From Pseudomonas fluorescens (GTDB lineage: Bacteria; Pseudomonadota; Gammaproteobacteria; Pseudomonadales; Pseudomonadaceae), in assembly GCF_902497855.1 (NCBI RefSeq), contig NZ_CABVHU010000025.1, positions 20,298 to 84,297 on the forward strand: DNA of 64,000 bases, given 5' to 3'. Under the pieces are notes generated by a model, which saw only the letters and a program-made list of their open reading frames with translations, searched no databases and was not told the origin of the DNA. Below, piece by piece: positions 35,006 through 45,247 of this stretch. Positions within the stretch are counted from its first letter, which is position 1. Each line of letters begins with the position of its first letter. A program made the position numbers and the translations under genes.

Positions 35006-38000
35006 ACATCTCGCGGCTGTTCATCCTTCGCCCGGTCGCCACGACCCTGAGCATGCTGGCCATTATTCTGGCGGGGGTGATCGCTTATCGTTTGCTGCCG
35101 GTGTCGGCCTTGCCCCAGGTCGATTACCCGACCATTCGCGTCATGACGCTGTACCCCGGCGCCAGCCCGGATGTCATGACCAGCGCGGTGACCGCGCCAC
35201 TGGAGCGTCAGTTCGGGCAGATGCCCGGCCTGACCCAGATGGCCTCGACCAGTTCCGGCGGCGCGTCGGTGCTGACCCTGCGGTTCAGTCTCGACATCAA
35301 TATGGACGTCGCCGAGCAGCAAGTGCAGGCGGCGATCAATGCCGCGACCAATTTGCTGCCCACGGACCTCCCGGCGCCGCCGGTGTACAACAAGGTCAAC
35401 CCGGCGGATACCCCGGTGTTGACCCTGGCCATCACCTCCAAGACCATGCTGTTGCCCAAGCTCAACGACCTGGTCGACACCCGCATGGCGCAGAAGATCG
35501 CCCAGATCAGCGGCGTCGGCATGGTCAGCATTGCCGGTGGCCAGCGTCAGGCGGTGCGGATCAAGGTCAACCCCGAGGCCCTCGCGGCCAACGGCCTGAA
35601 CCTGTCCGACGTGCGGACCCTGATCGGCGCCTCCAACGTCAATCAGCCCAAGGGCAACTTCGACGGCCCGACCCGGGTGTCGATGCTCGATGCCAACGAC
35701 CAGCTGACCTCGCCCAAGGATTACGCCAACCTGATCCTGGCCTACGCCAACGGTGCGCCATTGCGGCTCAAGGACGTGGCAGAGATCGTCGACGGTGCCG
35801 AGAACGAGCGCCTGGCGGCCTGGGCCAACGAAAACCAGGCGGTCTTGCTGAACATTCAGCGCCAGCCCGGCGCCAATGTCATCGAGGTGGTCGATCGGAT
35901 CAAGGCCTTGCTGCCGAGCATCACCGACAACCTGCCGGCCGGCCTCGATGTGGTGGTGCTCACCGACCGCACCCAGACCATCCGCGCCTCCGTCACCGAC
36001 GTGCAGCACGAATTGCTGATCGCCATCGCCCTGGTGGTGATGGTGACCTTCCTGTTCCTGCGCCGCGCCAGCGCCACGATCATTCCGTCGGTGGCCGTGC
36101 CGCTGTCGTTGATCGGTACCTTTGGCGTGATGTACCTCGCCGGTTTCTCGGTCAACAACCTGACCCTGATGGCCCTGACCATCGCCACCGGTTTCGTGGT
36201 GGACGATGCGATCGTGATGCTGGAGAACATCTCCCGCTACATCGAAGAGGGCGACAGCCCGTTGAACGCGGCGCTCAAGGGCGCCAAGCAGATCGGATTC
36301 ACCCTGGTGTCCCTGACCCTGTCGCTGATCGCGGTACTGATTCCGCTGTTGTTCATGGCGGACGTGGTGGGGCGCCTTTTCCGCGAATTTGCGATCACCC
36401 TGGCGGTGGCCATCCTCATTTCGCTGGTGGTGTCCCTGACCTTGACGCCGATGATGTGCGCACGGCTGCTCAAGCGTGAACCCAAGGAGGAAGAGCAGGG
36501 CCGTTTCTACCGGGCCAGTGGCGCAACAATTGATTGGATGATCGCGGCTTACGGGCGCAAGTTAAAGTGGGTTCTCAAGCACCAACCGCTGACGTTGCTG
36601 GTGGCCATCGGCACTTTAGCACTGACGGTGTTCCTGTACATGGTGGTGCCCAAGGGTTTCTTCCCGGTGCAGGACACCGGGGTGATCCAGGGCATTTCCG
36701 AGGCGCCGCAGTCGATTTCCTTTGCGGCCATGAGCGAGCGGCAACAGGAACTGGCCAAGGTGATCCTTGCCGACCCGGCAGTGGAGAGCCTGTCGTCCTA
36801 CATCGGCGTCGACGGCGATAACTCGACGCTCAACAGCGGCCGGTTGCTGATCAACCTCAAGTCCCACAACAACCGTGACCTGAGCGCCACCGAAGTGATT
36901 GCGCGCCTGCAACCCGAGCTGGACAAGCTGACCGGTATTCGCCTGTTCATGCAGCCGGTGCAGGATTTGACCATCGAAGACCGGGTCAGCCGCACCCAGT
37001 ACCAATTCAGCATGTCATCGCCGGACTCGGAGTTGCTGAGCCTGTGGAGTGGCCGCCTGGTGGACGCCCTGGCCCAAAGGCCGGAGCTGACCGACGTCGC
37101 CAGCGACTTGCAGGACAAAGGCTTGCAGGTGTACCTGGTGATCGATCGCGACGCGGCGTCGCGGGTCGGGGTATCGGTGTCGAACATCACCGACGCGCTG
37201 TACGACGCCTTTGGCCAGCGGCAGATTTCCACCATCTACACCCAGGCCAGCCAGTACCGGGTGGTCCTGCAATCACAGGCCGGCGAGAAGATCGGCCCGG
37301 ACGCGCTCAACCAGATTCACGTCAAGACCACCGATGGCGGGCAAGTGCGCCTGTCCAGCCTCGCGCGCCTTGAAGAGCGCCAGGCGCAGTTGGCGATCAC
37401 CCACATCGGCCAGTTCCCGGCGGTGATGATGTCGTTCAACCTGGCACCCGGTGTGGCGCTGGGGCATGCGGTAGAGATCATCGAGCAGGTGCAACAGGAC
37501 ATCGGCATGCCGATCGGCGTGCAGACCCAGTTCCAGGGTGCGGCGGAGGCTTTCCAGGCCTCGCTGTCGAGCACTTTGCTGCTGATCCTGGCGGCGGTGG
37601 TGACCATGTACATCGTGCTCGGCGTGCTGTACGAGAGCTATATCCACCCGATCACCATCCTCTCGACCTTGCCCTCGGCGGCAGTCGGCGCCTTGCTGGC
37701 GCTGCTGTTGAGCGGCAACGACCTGGGGATGATCGCGATCATCGGCATCATCCTGCTGATCGGTATCGTGAAGAAGAACGCGATCATGATGATCGACTTC
37801 GCCCTCGACGCTGAACGCAATCAGGGCCTGGACCCGGAAACGGCGATCTATCAGGCGGCGCTGCTGCGCTTCCGGCCGATCCTGATGACCACCCTGGCCG
37901 CGTTGTTCGGTGCGGTGCCGTTGATGCTGGCCACCGGTTCCGGCGCTGAACTGCGCCAACCGTTGGGTCTGGTGATGGTCGGGGGTTTGCTGGTGAGTCA

Positions 38001-38106
38001 GGTACTGACGCTGTTCACCACCCCGGTGATTTACCTGTACTTCGACCGCCTGGGTCGTCGCTGGGGGCGCAAGTCCGGTTCCGTGGAAGTGGTTGAGCAG
38101 CCATGA
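35002..38106 (+). CDS. muxB: RND efflux pump subunit MuxB/MdtB
   Basis: A 1,034-residue inner-membrane proton/drug antiporter of the hydrophobe/amphiphile efflux class. The N-terminus FILRPVATTLSMLAIILAGV is the first helix. Helix 4 carries the proton-relay pair in GFVVDDAIVMLENISRYIEE. The large periplasmic loops and a second helix set (IGIILLIGIVKKNAIMMIDF) follow. MdtB/MdtC-type pumps work as a B2C heterotrimer, and two paralogous pump genes are present here. It is coupled to muxA upstream and muxC downstream by four-base overlaps. Confidence 0.94.
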   Translation: MNISRLFILRPVATTLSMLAIILAGVIAYRLLPVSALPQVDYPTIRVMTLYPGASPDVMTSAVTAPLERQFGQMPGLTQMASTSSGGASVLTLRFSLDINMDVAEQQVQAAINAATNLLPTDLPAPPVYNKVNPADTPVLTLAITSKTMLLPKLNDLVDTRMAQKIAQISGVGMVSIAGGQRQAVRIKVNPEALAANGLNLSDVRTLIGASNVNQPKGNFDGPTRVSMLDANDQLTSPKDYANLILAYANGAPLRLKDVAEIVDGAENERLAAWANENQAVLLNIQRQPGANVIEVVDRIKALLPSITDNLPAGLDVVVLTDRTQTIRASVTDVQHELLIAIALVVMVTFLFLRRASATIIPSVAVPLSLIGTFGVMYLAGFSVNNLTLMALTIATGFVVDDAIVMLENISRYIEEGDSPLNAALKGAKQIGFTLVSLTLSLIAVLIPLLFMADVVGRLFREFAITLAVAILISLVVSLTLTPMMCARLLKREPKEEEQGRFYRASGATIDWMIAAYGRKLKWVLKHQPLTLLVAIGTLALTVFLYMVVPKGFFPVQDTGVIQGISEAPQSISFAAMSERQQELAKVILADPAVESLSSYIGVDGDNSTLNSGRLLINLKSHNNRDLSATEVIARLQPELDKLTGIRLFMQPVQDLTIEDRVSRTQYQFSMSSPDSELLSLWSGRLVDALAQRPELTDVASDLQDKGLQVYLVIDRDAASRVGVSVSNITDALYDAFGQRQISTIYTQASQYRVVLQSQAGEKIGPDALNQIHVKTTDGGQVRLSSLARLEERQAQLAITHIGQFPAVMMSFNLAPGVALGHAVEIIEQVQQDIGMPIGVQTQFQGAAEAFQASLSSTLLLILAAVVTMYIVLGVLYESYIHPITILSTLPSAAVGALLALLLSGNDLGMIAIIGIILLIGIVKKNAIMMIDFALDAERNQGLDPETAIYQAALLRFRPILMTTLAALFGAVPLMLATGSGAELRQPLGLVMVGGLLVSQVLTLFTTPVIYLYFDRLGRRWGRKSGSVEVVEQP

Positions 38107-41100
38107 ACCTCTCCGGACCTTTCATCAAGCGCCCGGTCGCGACCATGTTGCTGAGCCTGGCAATCATGCTGCTGGGCGGCGTGAGCTTCGGCCTGTTGCC
38201 CGTGTCGCCGCTGCCGCAAATGGACTTCCCGGTGATCGTGGTCCAGGCCAGCCTGCCCGGCGCGAGCCCGGAGGTGATGGCCTCGACCGTGGCCACGCCG
38301 CTGGAGCGCTCCTTCGGGGCGATTGCCGGGGTGAACACCATGAGCAGCCGTTCCAGCCAGGGCTCGACCCGGGTGATCCTGCAATTTGATCTCGACCGCG
38401 ACATCAACGGCGCGTCGCGGGAAGTGCAGGCGGCGATCAACGCCTCGCGCAACCTGCTGCCGAGCGGGATGCGCAGCATGCCGACCTACAAGAAGGTCAA
38501 CCCGTCCCAGGCGCCGATCATGGTGCTGTCACTGACCTCCGACGTGCTGGAGAAAGGCCAGCTCTACGACCTGGCCTCGACCATCCTGTCCCAGAGCCTG
38601 TCCCAGGTGCAGGGCGTCGGCGAAGTGCAGATCGGCGGCAGCTCCTTGCCGGCGGTGCGCATTGAACTCGAGCCCCAGGCGCTGAACCAGTACGGCGTGG
38701 CCCTGGACGATGTGCGCAACACCATTGCCAACGCCAACGTACGCCGGCCCAAAGGCTCGGTCGAAGACGGTCAGCGGCTATGGCAGGTGCAGGCCAACGA
38801 TCAACTGGAGAAAGCCAAGGATTACGAGTCGCTGATCATCCACTACGCGGATGGCGCGGCCCTGCGCCTGAAGGATGTGGCCAAGGTCAGCGACGGCGTC
38901 GAGGACCGCTACAACAGCGGTTTCTTCAACGACGACGCGGCGGTGTTGCTGGTGATCAACCGCCAGGCCGGCGCCAACATCATCGAGACGGTCAACGAGA
39001 TCAAGGCCCAGTTGCCGGCGTTGCAGGCAGTGCTGCCGGCCAGCGTCAAGCTGAACCTGGCGATGGACCGTTCCCCGGTGATCAAGGCGACCCTGCATGA
39101 AGCGGAAATGACCTTGCTGATTGCTGTGGCATTGGTGATCCTGGTGGTGTTCCTGTTTCTGGGTAACTTCCGTGCGTCGTTGATCCCGACCCTGGCCGTA
39201 CCGGTGTCGCTGGTCGGTACGTTCGCGGTGATGTACCTCTACGGCTTCTCCCTGAACAACCTGTCGCTGATGGCGCTGATCCTGGCCACCGGGCTGGTGG
39301 TGGACGATGCCATCGTGGTGCTGGAGAACATATCCCGGCACATCGACGAAGGCGTGCCGCCGATGAAGGCAGCCTACCTTGGGGCCCAGGAAGTCGGTTT
39401 CACCTTGCTGTCGATGAACGTGTCGCTGGTGGCGGTGTTCCTGTCGATCCTGTTCATGGGCGGGATCGTTCAAAGCCTGTTCCGCGAGTTTTCCATCACC
39501 CTGGCGGCGTCCATCGTGGTGTCGCTGCTGGTCTCGCTGACGCTGACGCCGATGCTCTGCGCCCGCTGGCTCAAGCCGCACACGCCGGGCCAGGAAAACC
39601 GCCTGCAGCGCTGGAGCCAGCGGGCCAACGCCTGGATGGTCGGCAAATACGCCACCAGCCTCGACTGGGTGCTGCGTCACCGGCTGCTGACGCTGCTCAG
39701 TCTGCTGGTGACAGTTGGCGTTAACATTGCGTTGTATGTCGTTGTTCCAAAAACATTTATGCCTCAGCAAGATACCGGCCAGCTGATCGGCTTCGTGCGC
39801 GGTGACGACGGTCTGTCGTTCACGGTGATGCAGCCGAAAATGGAAATCTTCCGGCGCGAAGTGCTCAAGGATCCGGCGGTGGAAAGCGTTGCCGGCTTCA
39901 TCGGCGGCAACAACGGCACCAACAACGCCTTCATGCTGGTGCGCCTGAAACCGATCAAGGAACGTAACCTGTCCGCGCAGAAAGTCATTGAACGCCTGCG
40001 CAAGGAAATGCCCAAGGTCCCCGGCGCGCAACTGATGCTGATGGCCGACCAGGACCTGCAGTTCGGCGGGGGCCGTGAACAGACCACGTCGCAATATTCA
40101 TACATCCTGCAGAGCGGCGACCTGGGAGAGTTGCGCGAGTGGTACCCCAAAGTCGTGACCGCGCTCAAGGCGTTGCCTGAGCTGACGGCGATTGACGCCC
40201 GTGAGGGCCGTGGCGCCCAGCAAGTCACGCTGATCGTCGATCGCGACCAGGCCAAACGCCTGGGCGTCGACATGGACATGGTCACTTCGGTGCTCAACAA
40301 CGCCTACAGCCAGCGGCAGATTTCAACGATCTACGACAGCCTCAACCAGTATCAGGTGGTGATGGAGGTCAATCCGAAGTATGCCCAGGATCCGATCACC
40401 CTCAATCAGGTCCAGGTGATCACCGCCGACGGCGCGCGGATTGCGCTGTCGACCATCGCTCATTATGAAAACAGCCTGGAAGACGATCGGGTCAGCCACG
40501 AGGGCCAGTTCGCCTCCGAGAGCATTTCCTTCGACATGGCCGAAGGCGTAACGGTGGAGCAGGGCACGGCCGCCATCGAGCGGGCGATTGCCAAGGTCGG
40601 CTTGCCTGAAGCCGTGATCGCGAAAATGTCTGGCACCGCCGATGCGTTTGCCGCCACCCAGAAGAGCCAACCGTGGATGATTCTCGGGGCACTGGTGGCG
40701 GTGTACCTGGTGTTGGGCGTGCTGTATGAAAGCTATATCCATCCGCTGACCATTCTCTCGACCTTACCGTCGGCGGGGGTGGGCGCGCTGCTGTCCATCT
40801 ACGCGCTGGGCGGCGAGTTCAGCCTGATCTCGTTGCTCGGCCTGTTTTTGCTGATTGGCGTGGTGAAGAAAAACGCCATTCTGATGATCGACCTGGCCTT
40901 GCAGCTCGAGCGGCATCAGGGCCTGGAGCCGCTGGAATCGATCCGCAGTGCCTGCCTGCAACGGTTGCGGCCGATCCTGATGACCACGCTGGCCGCCATC
41001 CTGGGCGCGTTGCCGTTGCTGCTGAGCCGCGCCGAAGGGGCGGAAATGCGTCAGCCCCTGGGCCTGACCATCATCGGCGGGTTGATCTTCAGCCAGGTGC

Positions 41101-41210
41101 TGACCCTATACACCACCCCGGTGGTTTACCTCTATCTCGACAAACTGCGCCATCGCTTCAATCACTGGCGTGGGGTGCGTACCGATGCTGCTCTGGAAAC
41201 TCCGCTATGA
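38103..41210 (+). CDS. muxC: RND efflux pump subunit MuxC/MdtC
   Basis: A 1,035-residue RND pump paralogous to muxB. The opening is IKRPVATMLLSLAIMLLGGV; helix 4 has GLVVDDAIVVLENISRHIDE with the paired Asp; the second repeat has LLIGVVKKNAILMIDLALQL. It pairs with MuxB to export drugs (novobiocin, aztreonam, macrolides and others are reported for MuxABC-OpmB in P. aeruginosa). The four-base overlaps with muxB and opmB show one polycistronic unit. No regulator gene is adjacent. Confidence 0.94.
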   Translation: MNLSGPFIKRPVATMLLSLAIMLLGGVSFGLLPVSPLPQMDFPVIVVQASLPGASPEVMASTVATPLERSFGAIAGVNTMSSRSSQGSTRVILQFDLDRDINGASREVQAAINASRNLLPSGMRSMPTYKKVNPSQAPIMVLSLTSDVLEKGQLYDLASTILSQSLSQVQGVGEVQIGGSSLPAVRIELEPQALNQYGVALDDVRNTIANANVRRPKGSVEDGQRLWQVQANDQLEKAKDYESLIIHYADGAALRLKDVAKVSDGVEDRYNSGFFNDDAAVLLVINRQAGANIIETVNEIKAQLPALQAVLPASVKLNLAMDRSPVIKATLHEAEMTLLIAVALVILVVFLFLGNFRASLIPTLAVPVSLVGTFAVMYLYGFSLNNLSLMALILATGLVVDDAIVVLENISRHIDEGVPPMKAAYLGAQEVGFTLLSMNVSLVAVFLSILFMGGIVQSLFREFSITLAASIVVSLLVSLTLTPMLCARWLKPHTPGQENRLQRWSQRANAWMVGKYATSLDWVLRHRLLTLLSLLVTVGVNIALYVVVPKTFMPQQDTGQLIGFVRGDDGLSFTVMQPKMEIFRREVLKDPAVESVAGFIGGNNGTNNAFMLVRLKPIKERNLSAQKVIERLRKEMPKVPGAQLMLMADQDLQFGGGREQTTSQYSYILQSGDLGELREWYPKVVTALKALPELTAIDAREGRGAQQVTLIVDRDQAKRLGVDMDMVTSVLNNAYSQRQISTIYDSLNQYQVVMEVNPKYAQDPITLNQVQVITADGARIALSTIAHYENSLEDDRVSHEGQFASESISFDMAEGVTVEQGTAAIERAIAKVGLPEAVIAKMSGTADAFAATQKSQPWMILGALVAVYLVLGVLYESYIHPLTILSTLPSAGVGALLSIYALGGEFSLISLLGLFLLIGVVKKNAILMIDLALQLERHQGLEPLESIRSACLQRLRPILMTTLAAILGALPLLLSRAEGAEMRQPLGLTIIGGLIFSQVLTLYTTPVVYLYLDKLRHRFNHWRGVRTDAALETPL

Positions 41211-42688
41211 CTGACCGTTCGCTGTTCAACCTGGCTGCACCCGTGGTCACGGCCCGAGGTTCGCGTGTACTCGGCCTGTCGCTGTGGGTGGCGCTGCTCA
41301 GTGCCTGCGCCATCGGCCCGGATTACCAGCGCCCGCCAGCCGCCGCGCCGGTGCAATACAAGGAAGCGGCCGGCTGGCGCCAGGCCAATCCGAGTGATTC
41401 CCTGGCCCGCGGCGCCTGGTGGGAGTTGTATGGCGATCGGCAGCTCAATGGCTTGATCGAGCAACTCAACAGCGCCAACCAGACCGTCGCCCAGTCCGAA
41501 GCCCAATACCGTCAGGCCCAGGCTTTGGTTCGCACTGCCCGTGGGGCGTTTTTCCCCACCGTGGACCTGACTGTCGGCAAAGACCGTTCCAGCCAGGGCA
41601 CCGGCAGCAGCAGCTCGAGCCTGACCAGTACCTCCAGTGGTATCCGTGACACTTACACCGCCCAGGCCGGGGTCAGTTGGGAGGCTGACGTCTGGGGCAA
41701 ACTGCGCCGCGGCCTTGAAGCCGACACGGCCAACGCCGAGGCGAGTTTTGCCGATCTGGCGGCGATGCGCCTGAGCCAGCAGTCGGAACTGGTGCAGAAC
41801 TACCTGCAATTGCGGGTGATCGATGAGCAAAAACGCCTGCTTGAAGCGACAGTCGACGCCTACCGCCGCTCGCTGACCATGACTCAGAATCAGTACCGTG
41901 CCGGGGTGTCCGGCAAGGACGCGGTGGCTCAGGCCACCACTCAACTCAAGACGACCGAGGCGGAATTGGTCGATCTGATCTGGCAGCGTGCCCAGTTCGA
42001 GAACGCCATTGCCGTACTGGTCGGGCTGCCGCCGGCCGAGTTCGACCTGGCAGAAAGCCAAGACATCCCGGCGTTGCCGCAGGTGCCGCTGGCCCTGCCT
42101 TCGCAATTGCTGGAACGTCGCCCGGACATTGCCTCCGCCGAGCGTTCGGTGATGGCGGCCAACGCCAACATCGGCGTGGCCAAGGCCGCTTATTACCCGG
42201 ACCTGACGTTGAGCCTGAACGGCGGTTACAGCAGCAGTACCTCCAACAACTGGTTCAGCGTGCCTAACCGCTTCTGGTCGGTCGGGCCGCAACTGGCGAT
42301 GACCTTGTTCGACGGCGGCCAGCGCTCGGCGGAAGTCGACCGCAGCGAGGCCGCCTACGACGAGACCGTGGCCAAATACCGCCAAACCGTGCTCGACGGT
42401 TTCCGCGAGGTGGAAAACTACCTGGTTCAACTCAAGGTCCTGGAAAACGAAGCGGGCGTTCGCCAGGAAGCACTGGACGCGGCGCGTGAATCGCTGCGCC
42501 TGACCCAGAATCAGTACAAGGCCGGGGTGATTGCTTATCTCGACGTGGTGGTGGTGCAAGCAACGGCATTAAGTAATGAACGTAACGTGCTGAATTTGTT
42601 ACAGAGTCGGTTGATTGCCAGCGTACAACTGATCGCGGCTCTGGGTGGCGGATGGGATGGCGCACTGCAGGTGAGCGACAACCTGTAG
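41207..42688 (+). CDS. opmB: Outer-membrane efflux lipoprotein OpmB
   Basis: A 493-residue TolC-like channel of the NodT family. The lipobox is LLSAC with Cys34. Two repeats of the outer-membrane efflux fold are seen: WWELYGDRQLNGLIEQLNSA onward, and LLERRPDIASAERSVMAANA onward. The start overlaps the muxC stop. The stop codon TAG at 42686-42688 is the TAG of a REP element (CTGTAGGAGCTGG), so the C-terminal end (ALQVSDNL) was set by that insertion. Confidence 0.93.
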   Translation: MTDRSLFNLAAPVVTARGSRVLGLSLWVALLSACAIGPDYQRPPAAAPVQYKEAAGWRQANPSDSLARGAWWELYGDRQLNGLIEQLNSANQTVAQSEAQYRQAQALVRTARGAFFPTVDLTVGKDRSSQGTGSSSSSLTSTSSGIRDTYTAQAGVSWEADVWGKLRRGLEADTANAEASFADLAAMRLSQQSELVQNYLQLRVIDEQKRLLEATVDAYRRSLTMTQNQYRAGVSGKDAVAQATTQLKTTEAELVDLIWQRAQFENAIAVLVGLPPAEFDLAESQDIPALPQVPLALPSQLLERRPDIASAERSVMAANANIGVAKAAYYPDLTLSLNGGYSSSTSNNWFSVPNRFWSVGPQLAMTLFDGGQRSAEVDRSEAAYDETVAKYRQTVLDGFREVENYLVQLKVLENEAGVRQEALDAARESLRLTQNQYKAGVIAYLDVVVVQATALSNERNVLNLLQSRLIASVQLIAALGGGWDGALQVSDNL

Positions 42689-42774
42689 GAGCTGGCTTGC
42701 CAGCGAAGGCGTCCGTTCAGGCAATGAATGTTTCGACTGACCCACCGCTTTCGCTGGCAAGCCAGCTCCTACAG
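42683..42774. repeat. REPIN overlapping the opmB stop codon
   Basis: CTGTAGGAGCTGGCTTGCCA at 42683 and the inverse TCGCTGGCAAGCCAGCTCCT at 42751 bound the element. Its first TAG is the opmB stop. Confidence 0.92.
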
Positions 42775-42958
42775 TGACCTGTTTTATCCCCAAACACGGT
42801 ATCGGCCATGACCCTGTTTCCACTTCAAACAAGCGTTTCATCGTCTTGATGGCCTTTTGCTAATTTTCTCAGTGCGTTCTTTTGCGCAATCAGTACAATC
42901 GCCGGATTTGCCCCCTCGAGAACGGAAGCAGTACGACGGGGCGGTCGCGAGAAGGCCC

Positions 42959-45037
42959 ATGCTCGGTAGCTATTCCCCCACACTGGTTATCATCTCGCTT
43001 TGTGTAGCGATTCTCGCTTCCTATACCGCGCTCGACCTCACCGAACGCATCGCCACGGCCAAGGGGCGCGCCGTGCATTTATGGACCGCGGGCGGCGCCT
43101 TTGCCATGGGCATAGGGGTGTGGTCCATGCACTTCATCGGCATGCTCGCGTTCAAACTGCCGATCGACCTCGGTTACGACGTCACCCTGACCTTGCTGTC
43201 ACTGCTGATCGGGATCCTGTCCTGCGGCTTTGCGTTGTGGCTGGTCAGTCAGGCGCAGTTGCCCGCCTGGCAACTGGCGTTCGGTGCGTTGGTCATGGGC
43301 GCCGGCATCAGTGCCATGCATTACACCGGCATGGCCGCCATGCGCATGCAGCCGGGTATCGATTACGACCCGACACTGTTTGGCGCCTCGCTGCTCATTG
43401 CGGTCGGCGCGTCGGGCGCCGCGTTGTGGATCGCTTTCCGCCTGCGCCAGCACAGTCCCTATGTGATCCTGATCCGTGGCGGTGCGGCGGTCATCATGGG
43501 GATCGCCATCGTCGGCATGCATTACACCGCCATGGCCGCGGCGCGCTTCGCCGACGGCAGTTTCTGCGGTGCAGCCATCGACGGCTTGAACGGCAAGGGC
43601 CTGGACAACCTGGTGCTGATCACCACCCTGGCGATATTGACCATTACCTTGCTGACGTCGGTGCTCGATGCACGCATGGAGGCGCGCACCGCCAGCCTGG
43701 CCCACTCGCTGACCGAAGCCAACCGCCAACTGACCCAATTGGCCCTGCATGACACCCTGACCGGCCTGCCGAATCGGGTGTTGCTGGCTGACCGCATCGA
43801 TCAGGCAATGTCGAAGGTGCAGGAGCAGGGCGGCTGTTTTGCATTGATGTTCATCGATCTGGACGGGTTCAAACCGGTCAATGACGCCTTCGGTCATCAC
43901 ATGGGCGATCAGTTGCTGCGAGCGGTCGGCCTGCGGTTGCGCGAGGAATTGCGCAGTCAGGACACCCTGGCGCGGATCGGTGGCGATGAGTTCGTGCTGC
44001 TGGTGCAACTGGGCGAGGAGAATGACGTCTTGAGCCTGGCGGCCCGCCAGGTTGGATTGATTGCGCGCCCATTCCAGGTGGCCGAACATGACCTGCAGAT
44101 CTCCGCCAGTGTCGGCATCGTGGTTTATCCGGGCAACGGCTACACCGCTGAAGAGTTGCTGATGAACGCCGACGCGGCGATGTATCACGCCAAGGGCACC
44201 GGAAAAAACGGCTACAGTTTTTTCGATGTATCGATGAACAGCAACGCCCGCAAACAGCTGCAACTGCTGCAAGACTTGCGCAATGCCCTGGAGCAGCAGC
44301 AGTTCAGTCTCCATTATCAACCCAAGTTCGACGCCGCCAATGGCCATCCGGTCGGCGCCGAAGCGCTGCTGCGCTGGGAACACCCGACCCAGGGCATGCT
44401 GCTGCCGGACAAGTTCATCGACCTGGCGGAGAAAACCGGGCTGATCATTCCGATTGGCAGCTGGGTGCTCAATGAAGCTTGCCGGCAGATGCGCGAGTGG
44501 TATCTGCTCGGTTACACCGATTGGCGCATCGCGGTGAATCTGTCGGCCTTGCAGTTCTGCCACGTCGGGCTGGTGCAGAGCGTCGCCAAAGCCCTGGCCA
44601 CGCACCATTTGCCGGCCAACAGCCTGACCCTGGAAATCACCGAGACCACCGCCATGAACGACGCCGATGTGAGCATGGCGGTGCTTCAGGCGTTGTCGGA
44701 AATGGGCGTCGACCTGTCCATCGATGACTTTGGCACCGGTTATTCGAGCTTGATGTACCTCAAGCGCCTGCCGGCCAATGAGCTGAAGATCGACCGGGGG
44801 TTTGTCCGCGATCTGGAACACGACAGCGACGACGCCGCCATCGTTTCAGCCATCGTCGCCCTTGGCCAGGCATTGGGGCTGCGGATCGTTGCCGAAGGCG
44901 TTGAAACCGGGGTGCAACAGGACTTCCTGACGAAACTCGGCTGCGACTCGCTGCAAGGCTATCTGCTGGGTCAACCGCTGCCGGCGGCGCGCTTCATGGC
45001 GCAGATTCTTCGTGCAGAGCAATTGGCAGTCGGTTAA
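42959..45037 (+). CDS. MHYT-GGDEF-EAL c-di-GMP signalling protein (MucR/NbdA type)
   Basis: A 692-residue membrane protein. Seven N-terminal helices hold the MHYT sensor with three Met-His motifs (WSMHFIG ~57, SAMHYTG ~120, VGMHYTA ~187), proposed to bind a metal and sense gas or redox. The cyclase domain has an intact RIGGDEF at ~341 and an inhibitory RSQD I-site five residues before. The phosphodiesterase has AEALLRW at ~467 and IDDFGTGYSSL. Both activities are therefore possible. P. aeruginosa MucR has this order and promotes alginate production. The start at 42959 (MLGSYSPTLVII) fits the family; a TTG at 42857 would add 34 unconserved residues. The preceding ribosome site is weak. Confidence 0.88.
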   Translation: MLGSYSPTLVIISLCVAILASYTALDLTERIATAKGRAVHLWTAGGAFAMGIGVWSMHFIGMLAFKLPIDLGYDVTLTLLSLLIGILSCGFALWLVSQAQLPAWQLAFGALVMGAGISAMHYTGMAAMRMQPGIDYDPTLFGASLLIAVGASGAALWIAFRLRQHSPYVILIRGGAAVIMGIAIVGMHYTAMAAARFADGSFCGAAIDGLNGKGLDNLVLITTLAILTITLLTSVLDARMEARTASLAHSLTEANRQLTQLALHDTLTGLPNRVLLADRIDQAMSKVQEQGGCFALMFIDLDGFKPVNDAFGHHMGDQLLRAVGLRLREELRSQDTLARIGGDEFVLLVQLGEENDVLSLAARQVGLIARPFQVAEHDLQISASVGIVVYPGNGYTAEELLMNADAAMYHAKGTGKNGYSFFDVSMNSNARKQLQLLQDLRNALEQQQFSLHYQPKFDAANGHPVGAEALLRWEHPTQGMLLPDKFIDLAEKTGLIIPIGSWVLNEACRQMREWYLLGYTDWRIAVNLSALQFCHVGLVQSVAKALATHHLPANSLTLEITETTAMNDADVSMAVLQALSEMGVDLSIDDFGTGYSSLMYLKRLPANELKIDRGFVRDLEHDSDDAAIVSAIVALGQALGLRIVAEGVETGVQQDFLTKLGCDSLQGYLLGQPLPAARFMAQILRAEQLAVG

Positions 45038-45155
45038 GCAGGCGCTGCGGTGCATCTGTCAGACCGCGTTATCGTTCTTCGCCCCGTAGGAGCGAGGCTT
45101 GCCCGCGAAGCAGGCGCTGCGGTGCATCTGTCAGACCGCGTTATCGTTCTTCGCC
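45036..45155 (+). repeat. 48-bp direct repeat pair around a REP half
   Basis: AAGCAGGCGCTGCGGTGCAT continuing to GTTATCGTTCTTCGCC is present at 45036-45083 and again, identical, at 45108-45155. GTAGGAGCGAGGCTTGCCCG lies between. The first copy overlaps the stop of the MHYT gene. A tandem duplication of REP-flanking sequence is the simple explanation. Confidence 0.88.
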
Positions 45156-45247
45156 GGTAAGCCTGGCTCCTACAGGTCATGCAAAAATCAAGAATGACGG
45201 TTATTCTTTGCTCCGACTGCTTACGCTTGAAACGGGGGAACGCCAGC

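Noticed and set aside
35000..36479. 533-codon plus-strand frame overlapping muxB
   Set aside because: Frame +1 of muxB with Arg/Gly/Pro-rich composition and no ribosome site; muxB itself is certain.
38778..40094. Long open frames antisense to muxA, muxC, opmB, glgE, treS and glgB
   Set aside because: Each lies wholly within a well-supported gene and has Gln/His/Arg-rich, domain-free translation.
43199..44821. 540-codon open frame opposite the MHYT-GGDEF-EAL gene
   Set aside because: Antisense to intact GGDEF and EAL motifs; composition is typical of a shadow frame.
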